Source: Polynucleobacter victoriensis (GTDB taxonomy: Bacteria; Pseudomonadota; Gammaproteobacteria; Burkholderiales; Burkholderiaceae). From it: a stretch of DNA of 64,000 bases. A program made the translations under genes and the position numbers. The notes beneath the pieces were generated by a model. The model was not told the origin of the DNA and ran no database searches. It saw only the letters and a list, made by a program, of their open reading frames with translations. Shown here piece by piece: positions 26,540 to 36,455 of the stretch; position 1 is the stretch's first letter; each line of letters starts with the position of its first letter. The stretch lies in contig NZ_FYEX01000001.1 in NCBI RefSeq assembly GCF_900187875.1, positions 1 to 64,000 on the forward strand, in the 5' to 3' direction.

Positions 26540-27988
26540 ATGCTTGAATCGATCCGTAAGTACCAAAAATTACTGATGGGGCTTTTGCTATTGCTCATCC
26601 TTCCATCATTTGTCTTTTTAGGCATTGAGAGCTATGTGCGTGACATGGGGAAAGACAGTGACTTGGTCAAGGTCAACGGTGTCAGCATTACTCGCCAAGA
26701 GTTGGATAACGCAGTAAAAGCTAGAGCTGATCGTTTGCAACAACAGCAAGGTCGCGTTGATTCAGCAATGGTTAATAGTGTGCCATTCAAACAATCAGTA
26801 TTGAGTGAGATCATTCAGCAACGTTTGTTGGCTTATGAATTGAAATCTCTTAAGTTAGCTGTGAGTCCAGAGGCGTTGGCTCGTGATTTGACTCAGATTC
26901 CTGAAATCAAAGCTTTATACAGAGATGGCAAATTTGATAATGACCGTTACGTTCAGTTATTAAAGAGCAATGGCATGACCGTTGATCAATTTGAAGGTAC
27001 GCGTCGTTATGAATTAATGACTCGCCATGTGCTGACATCAGTGATGGCAACTGGGATTGGTTCACGTAAAGTTGCTGAAAAAGTATCTCAAGCACTTGAG
27101 ACTGAGCGTGAAGTACAGGTATTACGCTTTATTCCTGCAGACTTTTTATCGAAAGTTAATCCAACACAACAAGATCTAGAGGCTTATTACCAGGCGAATG
27201 TTGCAGCATATCAAGCCCCTGAATCTATCGATGTTGAGTATGTGGTGTTACAGGCCGATACAAAAGACGCTAAAGCTTACGCTGAAAAAGCGGACTTATT
27301 TGCCAATATGGCTTATGAGCAGCCAGACAGCCTTAGTCCAGTTGCGAATCGTTTGAAGCTAGCTGTTCAGACATTCAAAGGTGTTACGCGTGGTGGTGCT
27401 AATGCTTTATCGGCAGATCATCCACTCAACAACCCTAAGGTTTTAGCAGCAATCTTTAGCGATGATGCCATCAAGAATCGACGCAATATTGAGGCACTTG
27501 AGTTAAGTCCAGGTAAGTTGATTTCTGCAAGGGTCACAGGGCATAACCCTCAATCTGCAATGCCATTTAATGCAGTGGCGCCAGACGTTAAGAAGCAAGT
27601 TAGTCTAAAGATGGCTCAAGACTTAGCCATTAAGACTGGCCAAGAAAAATTGCAAGCATTGCAAAAAAATCCAGCAGATGTCACTGGGTTTGGTGCTGCC
27701 AAGTGGGTATCTAGAAATAAGCCAACAGATTTAACTGGCTCAGCAATTGATGCAGTTACCTCAGTCGATCCAGCTAAATTGCCTGCGGTAGTCAGCGCAG
27801 AAGCTGCCGGTGGTGGTTTAGCGATTTATCGTGTGAGCAAAATTCAGCAACCTAGCAAAGTCGATCCTAAGCTAAGAGCAAGTCAAGCTCAGCAAATTGC
27901 TCAGTTAGGTACGCAATCAGAAGCGGCCACTTATTTTGACAGTGTGCGTGAACGAGCTGGCGTTAAGCAAATCAATCAAGTGAAGTAA
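26540..27988 (+). CDS. PpiD-like periplasmic folding factor lacking the parvulin domain
   Basis: The N-terminus is that of PpiD: a short basic start, one membrane anchor (about 11-31) and a SurA_N-type chaperone domain beginning VKVNGVSITRQELDNAV (about 43-180). PpiD normally has a parvulin isomerase domain next (total about 620-640 residues). Here, at 482 residues, VEYVVLQ (about 233-239) runs directly into the C-terminal block LFANMAYEQPDSLSPVANRL, with no HILV, DPGSA or FGYHI motifs. The reading frame is intact, so this looks like a clean domain loss rather than decay. It probably acts as a SecYEG-associated chaperone only. A separate parvulin is encoded at 38223-39023. Confidence 0.88.
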   Translation: MLESIRKYQKLLMGLLLLLILPSFVFLGIESYVRDMGKDSDLVKVNGVSITRQELDNAVKARADRLQQQQGRVDSAMVNSVPFKQSVLSEIIQQRLLAYELKSLKLAVSPEALARDLTQIPEIKALYRDGKFDNDRYVQLLKSNGMTVDQFEGTRRYELMTRHVLTSVMATGIGSRKVAEKVSQALETEREVQVLRFIPADFLSKVNPTQQDLEAYYQANVAAYQAPESIDVEYVVLQADTKDAKAYAEKADLFANMAYEQPDSLSPVANRLKLAVQTFKGVTRGGANALSADHPLNNPKVLAAIFSDDAIKNRRNIEALELSPGKLISARVTGHNPQSAMPFNAVAPDVKKQVSLKMAQDLAIKTGQEKLQALQKNPADVTGFGAAKWVSRNKPTDLTGSAIDAVTSVDPAKLPAVVSAEAAGGGLAIYRVSKIQQPSKVDPKLRASQAQQIAQLGTQSEAATYFDSVRERAGVKQINQVK

Positions 27989-28003
27989 CTAAACTAGTTC
28001 ATT

Positions 28004-28030
28004 AAAAGCCCTGTATATCAGGGCTTTTTT
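28004..28030 (+). terminator. Terminator of ppiD-like gene
   Basis: Stem AAAAGCCCTG/CAGGGCTTTT with loop TATAT, followed by further T residues. Confidence 0.92.
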
Positions 28031-28066
28031 ATTCAATCTAACTGGGTTCATCGATATACTCTAAGT

Positions 28067-29509
28067 ATGTTAAAGCCATTAATCGCTCTTTATTTCTTCG
28101 TTTTAGCTGCAATTCAGCTGGGCTTATTAATTGGTTTATTTCACTATCATCGATCTAGAAATCTAGTGCGCCCGAGCCCATATTGGATGGGATCCTTGAC
28201 GGCAAATATTTCTGCGTTATTTGTTTTTGGTTTGGGCGTTATTTTTGTAGATGACGTTGAGCGCCCAGCGTTCAATTTCACAATCGCTAACACGCTCTTC
28301 TATGTTGCAGCGGTTTATCAGTGGTTGTTTTGCAAGTCTTTGACTCAGGTGGTTTCTGATCGGTTTGATGCACTAGCTAAGGCGTCAATTCTTATCTTTT
28401 TTGTCATCTTTGAGTTGCTAAGGCATTACGGTAATTTTGAGATCAGAACTGTCTATATGGTTTGTTTGGCATTGTTTTTGTTTGGCTCTCAAATCCATCA
28501 GTTACGTCAAATTAGAAAAATTGATTCATCTCCACAGCTGACATATTTGCAATATGCCACGATGATTGAATTAAGTTTTGCAATTTGTCGTTTGGTTGTT
28601 TTGGGGTTCAGTACTCTTTCGGTTCAGAGAGTGGAACAGTTGCCGCAGGCTCTGATATTTTTCACGATCGCGCAGTTGGTGGCCAATACAGTTGCTTATA
28701 TCGCGATTGGTAGCTATTGGACTGAGAAAATGGCTTTATCTAGTGCTACTTTTTCAAATGAAAATGAGGTGATTAAAAAGCTTCTCTTAGAGCGTGATGA
28801 GTTGATTGCATCGTTATTGAAGGCTAATAAAACTGTCGCTACAGGCGCATTATCTGCATCCATTGCCCATGAGTTGAATCAGCCAATTACTGCTATCTCT
28901 TTGAATACGGAATTTTTGAAGTTAAAGATGGATAAGGGTACTGAGACTTCGTCTGAAATTAAAGATGTCATTCTTAATATTGAACATGACAACCAGAGAA
29001 TATCTAGAATTGTTTCTACTTTAAGAAATATTTTTCAGCAAGACCAAGCTGAGCTAGCGGCTGTTAACTTAAATGATTTAATCGAAGATTTGATGCCAAT
29101 CATCACGCCTCAAGCCAAGAATTTGGGTATACAGGTTAATCTCAATTTGAGTGGCAATCATTTGGTTCCAATGAACAGCAATGAATTTAGTCAGGTGATA
29201 TTGAACCTTCTAAATAATGCTATTCAATCTTTATCTAATCTTGATATTCAACACAAAAAAATTGATATATCAACACAGTTCACCTCTGCTGAGATGAAAT
29301 TAAGCATTGCTGATAATGGTGCGGGGGTGCCAGAGCATTTAAGAGCTAACTTATTCAACTTGATGAGTAGTAATAAGAAGGATGGTATGGGTTTGGGCTT
29401 GTGGCTATCAAAACATATCGTTGATAGGCATCAGGGAAATATTGCTTATCAAGTATCAGTAGCCGGTGGGGCAGAGTTTGTGATTACCTTGCCGCTAAAA
29501 CCTATTTAG
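28067..29509 (+). CDS. Orphan membrane sensor histidine kinase
   Basis: The 480-residue kinase has an N-terminal half of about seven hydrophobic segments (1-225) resembling a 7TM sensor, with no PAS or HAMP domain recognised, then the H-box SASIAHELNQPITA (His near 269), N-box QVILNLLNNAIQSL, G1 DNGAGVP and G2 GMGLGLWLSKHIVDRH. It is therefore an active-type HATPase kinase. No response regulator is adjacent; the downstream neighbour tesA is convergent and overlaps its stop by 4 bp. TATACT (28055-28060) ends 6 nt before the ATG, predicting a leaderless mRNA. Ligand and partner are unknown. Confidence 0.88.
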   Translation: MLKPLIALYFFVLAAIQLGLLIGLFHYHRSRNLVRPSPYWMGSLTANISALFVFGLGVIFVDDVERPAFNFTIANTLFYVAAVYQWLFCKSLTQVVSDRFDALAKASILIFFVIFELLRHYGNFEIRTVYMVCLALFLFGSQIHQLRQIRKIDSSPQLTYLQYATMIELSFAICRLVVLGFSTLSVQRVEQLPQALIFFTIAQLVANTVAYIAIGSYWTEKMALSSATFSNENEVIKKLLLERDELIASLLKANKTVATGALSASIAHELNQPITAISLNTEFLKLKMDKGTETSSEIKDVILNIEHDNQRISRIVSTLRNIFQQDQAELAAVNLNDLIEDLMPIITPQAKNLGIQVNLNLSGNHLVPMNSNEFSQVILNLLNNAIQSLSNLDIQHKKIDISTQFTSAEMKLSIADNGAGVPEHLRANLFNLMSSNKKDGMGLGLWLSKHIVDRHQGNIAYQVSVAGGAEFVITLPLKPI

Positions 29510-30147
29510 CGATGCAGCATGGGTCTTAATTTAGGCCAGACGTTGTCCAATAAGATGCTCTGTGCCTGAGCATTAGGGTGGATTCGATCTGCTTGAAATA
29601 GTTCTGATTTATCAGCTACCTTTTCTAAGAAAAACGGTAAATATTCAATTTGTTCTGAATTAGCTAATTTCGCAAATAGGCCAAAGAATTGATTGCTGTA
29701 ATCAGGCCCATAGTTGGGTGGAATGCGCATGCCCAGTAGCAATACTCTCGCGCCAGCATTTTTAGACGATTGAATAATTTGCCGTAAATTTTTTTCAGTA
29801 GCCTGTAGTTGCAATCCTCTTAGAGCATCATTGGCACCCAGTTCAACAATGACTATTTGAGGTTGGTGAGTTTTTAATAGGGCGGCTAGGCGAGTTTGGC
29901 CTCCAGCACTCGTCTCACCGCTGATGCTGGCATTGATCAGTGACCAAGATAACTGATTGGATACAAGACGCTTATCTAATAAGGATACCCAACCAGTGCC
30001 CCGAGGCAAACCATATTCTGCGGAAAGGCTGTCGCCCAAGATCAATATTTTGGGGTTACTGGCCGAACTATTGGGGGCATATGAAACTGCCATGCACAAT
30101 AGTGCAAAGACCAGTACCATGTGTCTTGATTGAATCCAGCGAGTCAT
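29506..30147 (-). CDS. tesA: Periplasmic arylesterase / acyl-CoA thioesterase I (TesA-like)
   Basis: This SGNH hydrolase of 213 residues has a signal peptide (hydrophobic MVLVFALLCMAVSYA), block I ILGDSLSAEYGLP (Ser nucleophile), block III GANDALRG and block V DRIHPNAQAQ (Asp/His). Members hydrolyse thioesters, esters and lysophospholipids in the periplasm. It is divergent from the ABC ATPase gene, exactly the tesA/ybbA arrangement of E. coli. Confidence 0.93.
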   Translation of the reverse strand: MTRWIQSRHMVLVFALLCMAVSYAPNSSASNPKILILGDSLSAEYGLPRGTGWVSLLDKRLVSNQLSWSLINASISGETSAGGQTRLAALLKTHQPQIVIVELGANDALRGLQLQATEKNLRQIIQSSKNAGARVLLLGMRIPPNYGPDYSNQFFGLFAKLANSEQIEYLPFFLEKVADKSELFQADRIHPNAQAQSILLDNVWPKLRPMLHR

Positions 30148-30174
30148 TTTTATAAGATATTCACTTTATTTGCC

Positions 30175-30870
30175 ATGTCTACAAGCTTACCAAGAACTGT
30201 TTTAGATGTATCTCACCTAGGAAAAACTGTTGATACAGCCGATGGCTTGCTGACGATTTTGCATGATATTTCTTTTTCTGTGGAAGAGGGTGATAGCTTA
30301 GCGATCGTGGGGGCTAGTGGCTCTGGTAAAAGTACTTTACTCGGACTATTGGCTGGTCTAGATACTCCTACTGCAGGTCAGGTTGTATTAATGGATAAAG
30401 ATATTTCAGGTGGGGATGAAAGCACTCGAGCGGCTATCCGCGCGCACCACGTGGGATTTGTTTTTCAAACCTTTCAGTTAATTGACCACTTAAATGCACT
30501 TGAGAATGTGCAATTACCTATGGAGCTCATAGGTATGCCAAGAGCAGAAGCTGCTGCTAAGGCGCAGGTGTGGCTAGAGAAAGTAGGTCTAGCCGAGCGT
30601 TTAAAACATCGACCTAAGACTTTATCTGGCGGTGAACAACAACGTGTTGCATTGGCTCGCGCATTTGTGACTGAGCCGGATATTTTGTTTGCTGATGAAC
30701 CAACGGGTAGTTTGGATGAGCAAAATGGTCAAAAAATCATTGATTTACTCTTTCAGCTAAACCAGGATCTTGGCGCCACCTTGATTCTGGTGACCCACGA
30801 TGGGGCTTTGGCCAAGCGATGCAAGCGTCAGATGGTTCTAAATGCAGGCCGGGTGATTTCAGGGAGTTAA
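30175..30870 (+). CDS. ybbA: ABC transporter ATP-binding protein, YbbA-like
   Basis: The 231-residue LolD/MacB-family ATPase has Walker [10 protein letters not shown], the Q-loop in [18 protein letters not shown], signature [14 protein letters not shown] and Walker [14 protein letters not shown] choose the ATG at 30175 ([11 protein letters not shown]), since the upstream in-frame ATG overlaps tesA. Divergence from tesA marks it as YbbA. In E. coli the large permease YbbP follows ybbA; here the next gene is purL, so no permease is encoded locally. Confidence 0.9.
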   Translation: MSTSLPRTVLDVSHLGKTVDTADGLLTILHDISFSVEEGDSLAIVGASGSGKSTLLGLLAGLDTPTAGQVVLMDKDISGGDESTRAAIRAHHVGFVFQTFQLIDHLNALENVQLPMELIGMPRAEAAAKAQVWLEKVGLAERLKHRPKTLSGGEQQRVALARAFVTEPDILFADEPTGSLDEQNGQKIIDLLFQLNQDLGATLILVTHDGALAKRCKRQMVLNAGRVISGS

Positions 30871-30919
30871 TAAAAGCTAAAAATGGCTTTAAAAACAAGA
30901 GGTCAAATCCTATTCGTTT

Positions 30920-30925
30920 TATAAT
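30920..30925 (+). promoter_or_regulatory. -10 box of purL, leaderless arrangement
   Basis: A perfect TATAAT ends 6 nt before the purL ATG, so transcription should start at or next to the start codon. The -35 region is weak. Confidence 0.5.
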
Positions 30926-30931
30926 TGCGGG

Positions 30932-33900
30932 ATGCCTGCAAATCGTCGTTTTTTAAGCCTAAATGGGGCCCAAGCCCTCTCTCAATTCCGCCAACAGCGC
31001 CTAATTAGCTCATTATCAGAGCAAGGTGTTGAGCTCACGCAGATTCAAGCGCAATTTGTTCATTTTGTTTGGTCTGACACAGAATTTTCTGGCGATCAAA
31101 TGAATGTCTTGAAGGGTTTGCTGAATTATGGCGAACCATTTTCCTTAGTAGAAGCCAAGGGATTATTTTCAGGTAAGCAAGATCAAGCAGTGGTGGCTCC
31201 TCGTATTGGTACGATTTCACCATGGGCGAGTAAAGCTACAGATATTGCGCATCATTGCGGCCTCAATGTATTGCGTATTGAACGTGGTGTGCAATTTTTC
31301 TGGACGAGTAAAAAATCATTAAGTGACGATCAGCGCCAGTTAGTTTTGGCAGCTATTCATGATCGTATGACAGAAATCACTTTACCAAGTATCGACGCAG
31401 CCGCTGAGTTGTATCAAACTTTGGCTGATAAGCACTTTACGCGCATAGACATTTTGCAAGGTGGTAAAGCTGCTTTAGAGGAAGCTAATACATCCATGGG
31501 GTTGGCTTTGTCTGATGATGAAGTGGATTACTTGGTTGATAACTTCAAAAAACTCAATCGCAATCCAAGCGATGTTGAGCTTATGATGTTTGCGCAAGCT
31601 AATAGTGAGCATTGCCGTCATAAGATTTTTAATGCAACTTGGACCATTGATGGCTTAGAGCAAGATAAGTCTTTATTTGCAATGATTCGTAATACGCATC
31701 AATTGCAACCCAATGGTACGGTGGTCGCTTACTCTGATAACTCAGCCATCATGGTTGGTTGTGAGGCAGAGGTTTGGGCTCCAAATGAGCAGCAGGAATA
31801 TGTCAAGAAAACGAGACTCACACATACCTTGATGAAGGTAGAGACTCATAACCATCCAACAGCGATTGCCCCATATCCTGGCGCATCAACTGGCTCAGGT
31901 GGTGAGATTCGTGATGAAGGTGCAACGGGCATTGGTGGTAAACCTAAAGCAGGTTTGTGTGGTTTTTCAGTATCGAATTTAAATTTGCCAGGTAGTCAGT
32001 TACCTTGGGATCAACAGCCTTACGGTAAACCGGAGCGCATTGCTTCGCCATTACAGATCATGATTGAAGGTCCCTTGGGTGGTGCTGCATTCAATAATGA
32101 ATTTGGTCGTCCTAATTTAGGTGGTTATTTCCGTGTTTTTGAGCAAACGATTGATGGTGAGCGTCGTGGTTATCACAAGCCCATCATGATTGCGGGTGGT
32201 ATTGGTGCCATTGACGATGGTCATACCCATAAAAAAGAAATTAAAGCAGGCAATCTATTGGTGCAGTTGGGTGGTCCTGGTATGCGCATTGGTATGGGTG
32301 GTGGTGCAGCTAGCTCCATGGCCACAGGTGCAAATACAGCAGACTTAGACTTTGATTCAGTTCAGCGTGGCAATCCTGAGATTGAGCGTCGTGCTCAAGA
32401 GGTGATTAACGCATGTCGAGCTTTAGGGGATAAGAACCCAATTGTTTCAATCCATGACGTGGGTGCGGGTGGTTTATCCAATGCCTTTCCTGAGTTAGCA
32501 GATGGTGCTGGTTTAGGGGCTATTTTTGATATGCGTAAAGTGCCTCTAGAAGAAAGCGGTATGAGTCCTGCAGAGATTTGGTGTAACGAATCTCAAGAGC
32601 GCTATGTTCTAGCTATTGCAAAAGAAAGCTTACCGATATTAGAGGCCATATGTGAGCGTGAGCGTTGTCCGATTGCAGTGGTTGGTGAGACAACGGCTGA
32701 GCGTCAACTATTCTTGGTTGATACCAAGCAGCCTGAGGGTAAAGATGAGCGCTTACCGATTGATATGCCGATGGAAGTGCTCTTGGGTAAACCGCCGCGC
32801 ATGCATCGTGATGTCAAGCGTATTGAAAAGCAATTACCAGAGATTGATTTAACGGATGTCCAGTTAGATATTGCAGCAAGCTTGGTCTTGCAGCACCCAA
32901 CTGTAGCTAGCAAATCATTCTTGATCACGATTGGTGACAGAACAGTGGGCGGGTTAAATGCCCGTGACCAATTTGTCGGTCCTTGGCAAGTGCCAGTAGC
33001 AGATGCTGCTGTGACTTTGATGGATTACAAAGGGTATCGCGGTGAAGCGATGTCAATGGGTGAGAGAACTCCATTGGCTGTGATGAATGCACCAGCGGCT
33101 GCACGCATGGCAGTGGCAGAATCCATCACGAATCTTTTATCTGCTGATATCGACAAAATTGAAGATATTAAGTTATCTGCTAACTGGATGGCAGCATGCG
33201 GCAATCCCGGTGAGGATGCCAAGTTATTTGATTCTGTTAAGGCAGTAGGTATGGAGTTATGCCCAGCTTTAGGAATTTCGATTCCTGTGGGTAAGGACTC
33301 TTTATCGATGAGAACGCAATGGGCAGATGAGGTTACTCAAGAGAAGAAAGCAGTGACATCACCAGTGTCACTAATTATTTCTGCCTTTGCTCCAGTGATT
33401 GATGCGCGTAAAACTTCAACCCCTCTGTTGCAGGTCAAAGATGAAGCTGGTCAAGCGTTAGATACAGAGATTGTGTTGGTTGATCTAGGAAGATCAAAGA
33501 GTCGGATGGCAGGCAGCATCTTGGCTCAAGTGATTGATCAAGCGGGTCAAACCACTCCTGATTTAGATGATCCTCAAGATCTTAAAAACTTAGCTGCCGC
33601 CATTATCAAGATGCGTCGAGAAGGGCTATTGCTTGCCTACCACGACCGTTCGGATGGCGGTTTATTTGCCGCAGCTACAGAAATGGCATTTGCTGCTCAC
33701 GTAGGCGTATCTTTAAACGTTGATATGTTGGTGCTTGATAAAGATCACGAATCTGATTTTGGTGATGCGAAGAACTGGGCTCAACAGGTATCAGGCAGAA
33801 GAAATGATTTGACCTTAAGAGCACTCTTTAATGAAGAGTTGGGTGCATTGATTCAAGTAAAACGCTCTGACAGGGATGCAGTGTTTGCTATTTTGAAAGA

Positions 33901-34966
33901 GCATAACTTGTATGCATGCAGTCATGTGGTGGCTAAACCAAACACCACTGGTCAAATTGAAATTTGGCGTGATGCGAAGAAGATTTTAGATGTGCCTCGC
34001 CATGTATTACAAAAGCTATGGCAAAGCACTAGTTGGCAAATTGCTCGTTTACGTGACAATCCTGCTTGTGCTGATAGTGAAAATAATTTGGTTGATAACT
34101 TGGCGGACGCCGGTATGCAGCCAAAACTCACATTTAATCCAAGTGAAGACGTGGCAGCGCCTTATATTGCCAAAGGTGTTAAACCTAGGGTGGCTATCCT
34201 CAGAGAGCAAGGTGTTAACTCTCATCTAGAGATGGCTTACGCCATGGATTGGGCTGGTTTCTCAAGCTATGACGTCCATATGAGTGACTTGATTTCTGGC
34301 AGAGTCAATCTTAAAGACTTCCAAGGTTTAGTCGCTTGTGGTGGTTTTAGTTATGGTGACGTTTTAGGTGCGGGTGAGGGTTGGGCTAAATCCATCCTAT
34401 TTAACCCATCTATTAAAGATCAGTTCCAGACTTACTTTAATCGCCCGGATACTTTCGGTTTAGGTATTTGTAATGGTTGTCAGATGATGTCGAACTTGGC
34501 GAGCATCATTCCAGGTGCACAGACTTGGTCTAAGTTCACGCGCAATAAATCTGAGCAATACGAGGCCCGCTTGGTGATGGTAGAAGTGACGCAGTCACCA
34601 TCGATTTTCTTGCAAGGCATGGCAGGTAGCCAATTACCAATTGCAGTTGCCCACGGTGAAGGTTTTGCTAACTTCGGTCAGCAAGGTAATCAAGCTGATA
34701 CGCAAGCTAAAGGTTTGGTGGCACTTCGATTTGTAGATAACCAAGGCTTACCGACTGAAACTTATCCATTAAACCCCAATGGTTCACCAGAGGGTATTAC
34801 TGGTTTAACGACGCCTGATGGACGCTTTACAGTCTTGATGCCTCATCCAGAGCGAGTGTTTAGAACAGCTCAGATGAGCTGGGCACCAAAACAATGGCAT
34901 GACATTCAGGATGGCGCAAGCCCATGGATGCGTATGTTCCGTAATGCCAGGGTTTGGACTAAGTAA
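30932..34966 (+). CDS. purL: Phosphoribosylformylglycinamidine synthase (large type)
   Basis: PurL converts FGAR to FGAM in purine synthesis, using glutamine and ATP. The 1344-residue protein is the single-chain proteobacterial type: N-terminal PurS-like region, two halves of the FGAM synthase domain ([19 protein letters not shown] near 305; [15 protein letters not shown] later) and a C-terminal class I glutaminase ([14 protein letters not shown] with the nucleophile Cys; MPHPERVFR with His/Glu). A good hairpin terminator follows at 34997-35028. Confidence 0.98.
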   Translation: MPANRRFLSLNGAQALSQFRQQRLISSLSEQGVELTQIQAQFVHFVWSDTEFSGDQMNVLKGLLNYGEPFSLVEAKGLFSGKQDQAVVAPRIGTISPWASKATDIAHHCGLNVLRIERGVQFFWTSKKSLSDDQRQLVLAAIHDRMTEITLPSIDAAAELYQTLADKHFTRIDILQGGKAALEEANTSMGLALSDDEVDYLVDNFKKLNRNPSDVELMMFAQANSEHCRHKIFNATWTIDGLEQDKSLFAMIRNTHQLQPNGTVVAYSDNSAIMVGCEAEVWAPNEQQEYVKKTRLTHTLMKVETHNHPTAIAPYPGASTGSGGEIRDEGATGIGGKPKAGLCGFSVSNLNLPGSQLPWDQQPYGKPERIASPLQIMIEGPLGGAAFNNEFGRPNLGGYFRVFEQTIDGERRGYHKPIMIAGGIGAIDDGHTHKKEIKAGNLLVQLGGPGMRIGMGGGAASSMATGANTADLDFDSVQRGNPEIERRAQEVINACRALGDKNPIVSIHDVGAGGLSNAFPELADGAGLGAIFDMRKVPLEESGMSPAEIWCNESQERYVLAIAKESLPILEAICERERCPIAVVGETTAERQLFLVDTKQPEGKDERLPIDMPMEVLLGKPPRMHRDVKRIEKQLPEIDLTDVQLDIAASLVLQHPTVASKSFLITIGDRTVGGLNARDQFVGPWQVPVADAAVTLMDYKGYRGEAMSMGERTPLAVMNAPAAARMAVAESITNLLSADIDKIEDIKLSANWMAACGNPGEDAKLFDSVKAVGMELCPALGISIPVGKDSLSMRTQWADEVTQEKKAVTSPVSLIISAFAPVIDARKTSTPLLQVKDEAGQALDTEIVLVDLGRSKSRMAGSILAQVIDQAGQTTPDLDDPQDLKNLAAAIIKMRREGLLLAYHDRSDGGLFAAATEMAFAAHVGVSLNVDMLVLDKDHESDFGDAKNWAQQVSGRRNDLTLRALFNEELGALIQVKRSDRDAVFAILKEHNLYACSHVVAKPNTTGQIEIWRDAKKILDVPRHVLQKLWQSTSWQIARLRDNPACADSENNLVDNLADAGMQPKLTFNPSEDVAAPYIAKGVKPRVAILREQGVNSHLEMAYAMDWAGFSSYDVHMSDLISGRVNLKDFQGLVACGGFSYGDVLGAGEGWAKSILFNPSIKDQFQTYFNRPDTFGLGICNGCQMMSNLASIIPGAQTWSKFTRNKSEQYEARLVMVEVTQSPSIFLQGMAGSQLPIAVAHGEGFANFGQQGNQADTQAKGLVALRFVDNQGLPTETYPLNPNGSPEGITGLTTPDGRFTVLMPHPERVFRTAQMSWAPKQWHDIQDGASPWMRMFRNARVWTK

Positions 34967-34996
34967 GTATTTAATCAATTCATGCAGGAAACAATG

Positions 34997-35028
34997 AACC
35001 AGACTGAAGCTTTGAGTCTGGTTCTTTT
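34997..35028 (+). terminator. Terminator of purL
   Basis: Stem AACCAGACT/AGTCTGGTT (34997-35005 with 35015-35023) followed by CTTTT. Its presence argues that the next gene starts at 35042, not at the in-frame ATG at 34982 that would translate through it. Confidence 0.75.
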
Positions 35029-35041
35029 ACATGAGGCTGCT

Positions 35042-35902
35042 ATGGCTAATGCAAAAAAGAAGAGCATTCAAAAGCAAACAAAAATATCCAAAAAAGCTAA
35101 AGTGAACAATAAGCCTGAGTTTGCACCAGTAACTTTCTCTGAAGAGAAGGGGGTTCGCTTCTTGCACTTTGGTACTTGGTGGGTTCAAGGTGCGATGCGC
35201 ATCGATGACCCAGATTACATAGAGCTTGAGTATGCGCAGCAAATGATGGCAGGTTTGTTGTTTTTAGATCCAAATGACAAGCGCCTCAATCAAATTAAGA
35301 AGACACCATTTCATATGGTTCAGTTAGGTTTGGGAACAGGGGCATTAACTAAATTCGCCCATAAGTATTTTCCAAAAGCCAAAGTCACCGCAGTGGATTT
35401 GAACCCCGCGGTGATTGTTGCAGCTAGAGTCATGTTTAATTTGCCTGCACCAAATAAGAATCTTGAAATCTTGCAAGGTGATGCGCTTAAGTATGTGACT
35501 TACAAGAAACATCAAGAAACGGTGGATTTATTGCAGGTTGATTTATATGACGCCACAGCCAGAGGTCCCGTATTAAGTTCCGCAGAGTTTTACCAAGGTT
35601 GTTACGACACCCTCAAGTCACCAGGGGTCATGACAGTGAATCTATTTGGTAACCACAAGAGTTTTAAAACCAATATCAAGAATATATGTGACGCTTTTAA
35701 TAATAGGGTCTTGGTGTTCCATCAAGTGCATGACTGTAATGTGGTGGTGCTGGCATTTAAGGGACCTCATTTAGAAATCGACTGGCATCAGGTTAAGGCT
35801 AGGGCAGAGTACTTAGAGAAGAAATTTTGCCTTCCGACTAAAGCTTGGGTTCCAGGGCTTAGATCTGAGAATGCCCGACAAGAAAACTATTTATCTATAT
35901 AA
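35042..35902 (+). CDS. Spermidine-synthase-like methyltransferase-fold protein
   Basis: From the ATG at 35042 (GAGG 5 nt upstream) this is 286 residues with a Lys-rich N-terminus and a Rossmann domain: MVQLGLGTGALTKFAHKYFP (motif I), VTAVDLNPAVIVAARVMFNLP (acidic ribose-binding Asp), ILQGDALKYV and LLQVDLYDA. This matches the spermidine synthase superfamily, but the substrate-binding Asp/Tyr signatures of true SpeE are not clear, so activity is uncertain. It stands alone between two terminators. Confidence 0.78.
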   Translation: MANAKKKSIQKQTKISKKAKVNNKPEFAPVTFSEEKGVRFLHFGTWWVQGAMRIDDPDYIELEYAQQMMAGLLFLDPNDKRLNQIKKTPFHMVQLGLGTGALTKFAHKYFPKAKVTAVDLNPAVIVAARVMFNLPAPNKNLEILQGDALKYVTYKKHQETVDLLQVDLYDATARGPVLSSAEFYQGCYDTLKSPGVMTVNLFGNHKSFKTNIKNICDAFNNRVLVFHQVHDCNVVVLAFKGPHLEIDWHQVKARAEYLEKKFCLPTKAWVPGLRSENARQENYLSI

Positions 35903-35931
35903 GTTGCTATCGCTAGTTGTCTGAGCTCACT

Positions 35932-35956
35932 AGCCACCGTAGGGTGGCTTTTTTTG
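35932..35956 (+). terminator. Terminator of the spermidine-synthase-like gene
   Basis: AGCCACC/GGTGGCT stem (35932-35938 with 35943-35949) followed by a T-run. Confidence 0.88.
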
Positions 35957-36036
35957 TTGCCATCAATTTAATAGATTCGTAATGGCAAACATTACGTTAA
36001 ATTTATTAAAACAATCATCATGATTGAGAGATAGCA

Positions 36037-36453
36037 ATGTCAATGATTTCTAATAAATCTGAAGATGGCATGATGGCTGAACTTAATGTGACGCCGTTGG
36101 TGGACCTTATGTTGGTGCTGTTGGTGATATTTATTGTCACAGCACCTTTAATTGTGCCGCAATCCATGAAGGTTAATTTACCCAAAACGCAGGCTGTTGC
36201 TCAACAGGATCAAGCTAAAAATACACCACTAATCATTGAAGCTAATGGTCAAGCTAGTTTAAATGGCAGGTTAGTTAGTGATAAGGAGTTGTCACAAGAA
36301 TTACGACAATTATCATCCGTACCTCAATCCCAACTTCAGATCAGCGTTGACAAGGCTGTGCCATATGGCCGCGTTGCTGAAATCATGGCAATGGCTCAGG
36401 CTAACGGCGTTACTAAGTTGTCATTTGTGAGCCAAGCTTCAGGAAAGAAATAA
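36037..36453 (+). CDS. exbD: ExbD/TolR family protein
   Basis: This 138-residue proton-channel partner protein has a short cytoplasmic N-terminus, one membrane helix with the essential Asp (NVTPLVDLMLVLLVIFIV, about 17-34) and a periplasmic domain. ExbD works with ExbB and TonB, or TolR with TolQ and TolA. No exbB/tolQ or tonB lies beside it; only a 92-residue protein follows. Whether it is ExbD or TolR cannot be decided, although the PLIVPQSMKVNLP stretch is more ExbD-like. Confidence 0.88.
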   Translation: MSMISNKSEDGMMAELNVTPLVDLMLVLLVIFIVTAPLIVPQSMKVNLPKTQAVAQQDQAKNTPLIIEANGQASLNGRLVSDKELSQELRQLSSVPQSQLQISVDKAVPYGRVAEIMAMAQANGVTKLSFVSQASGKK

Positions 36454-36455
36454 CC

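Noticed and set aside
26540..27988. Frameshift or pseudogene as the cause of the short PpiD
   Set aside because: One uninterrupted frame contains both conserved ends, and no parvulin fragment is visible in the other frames.
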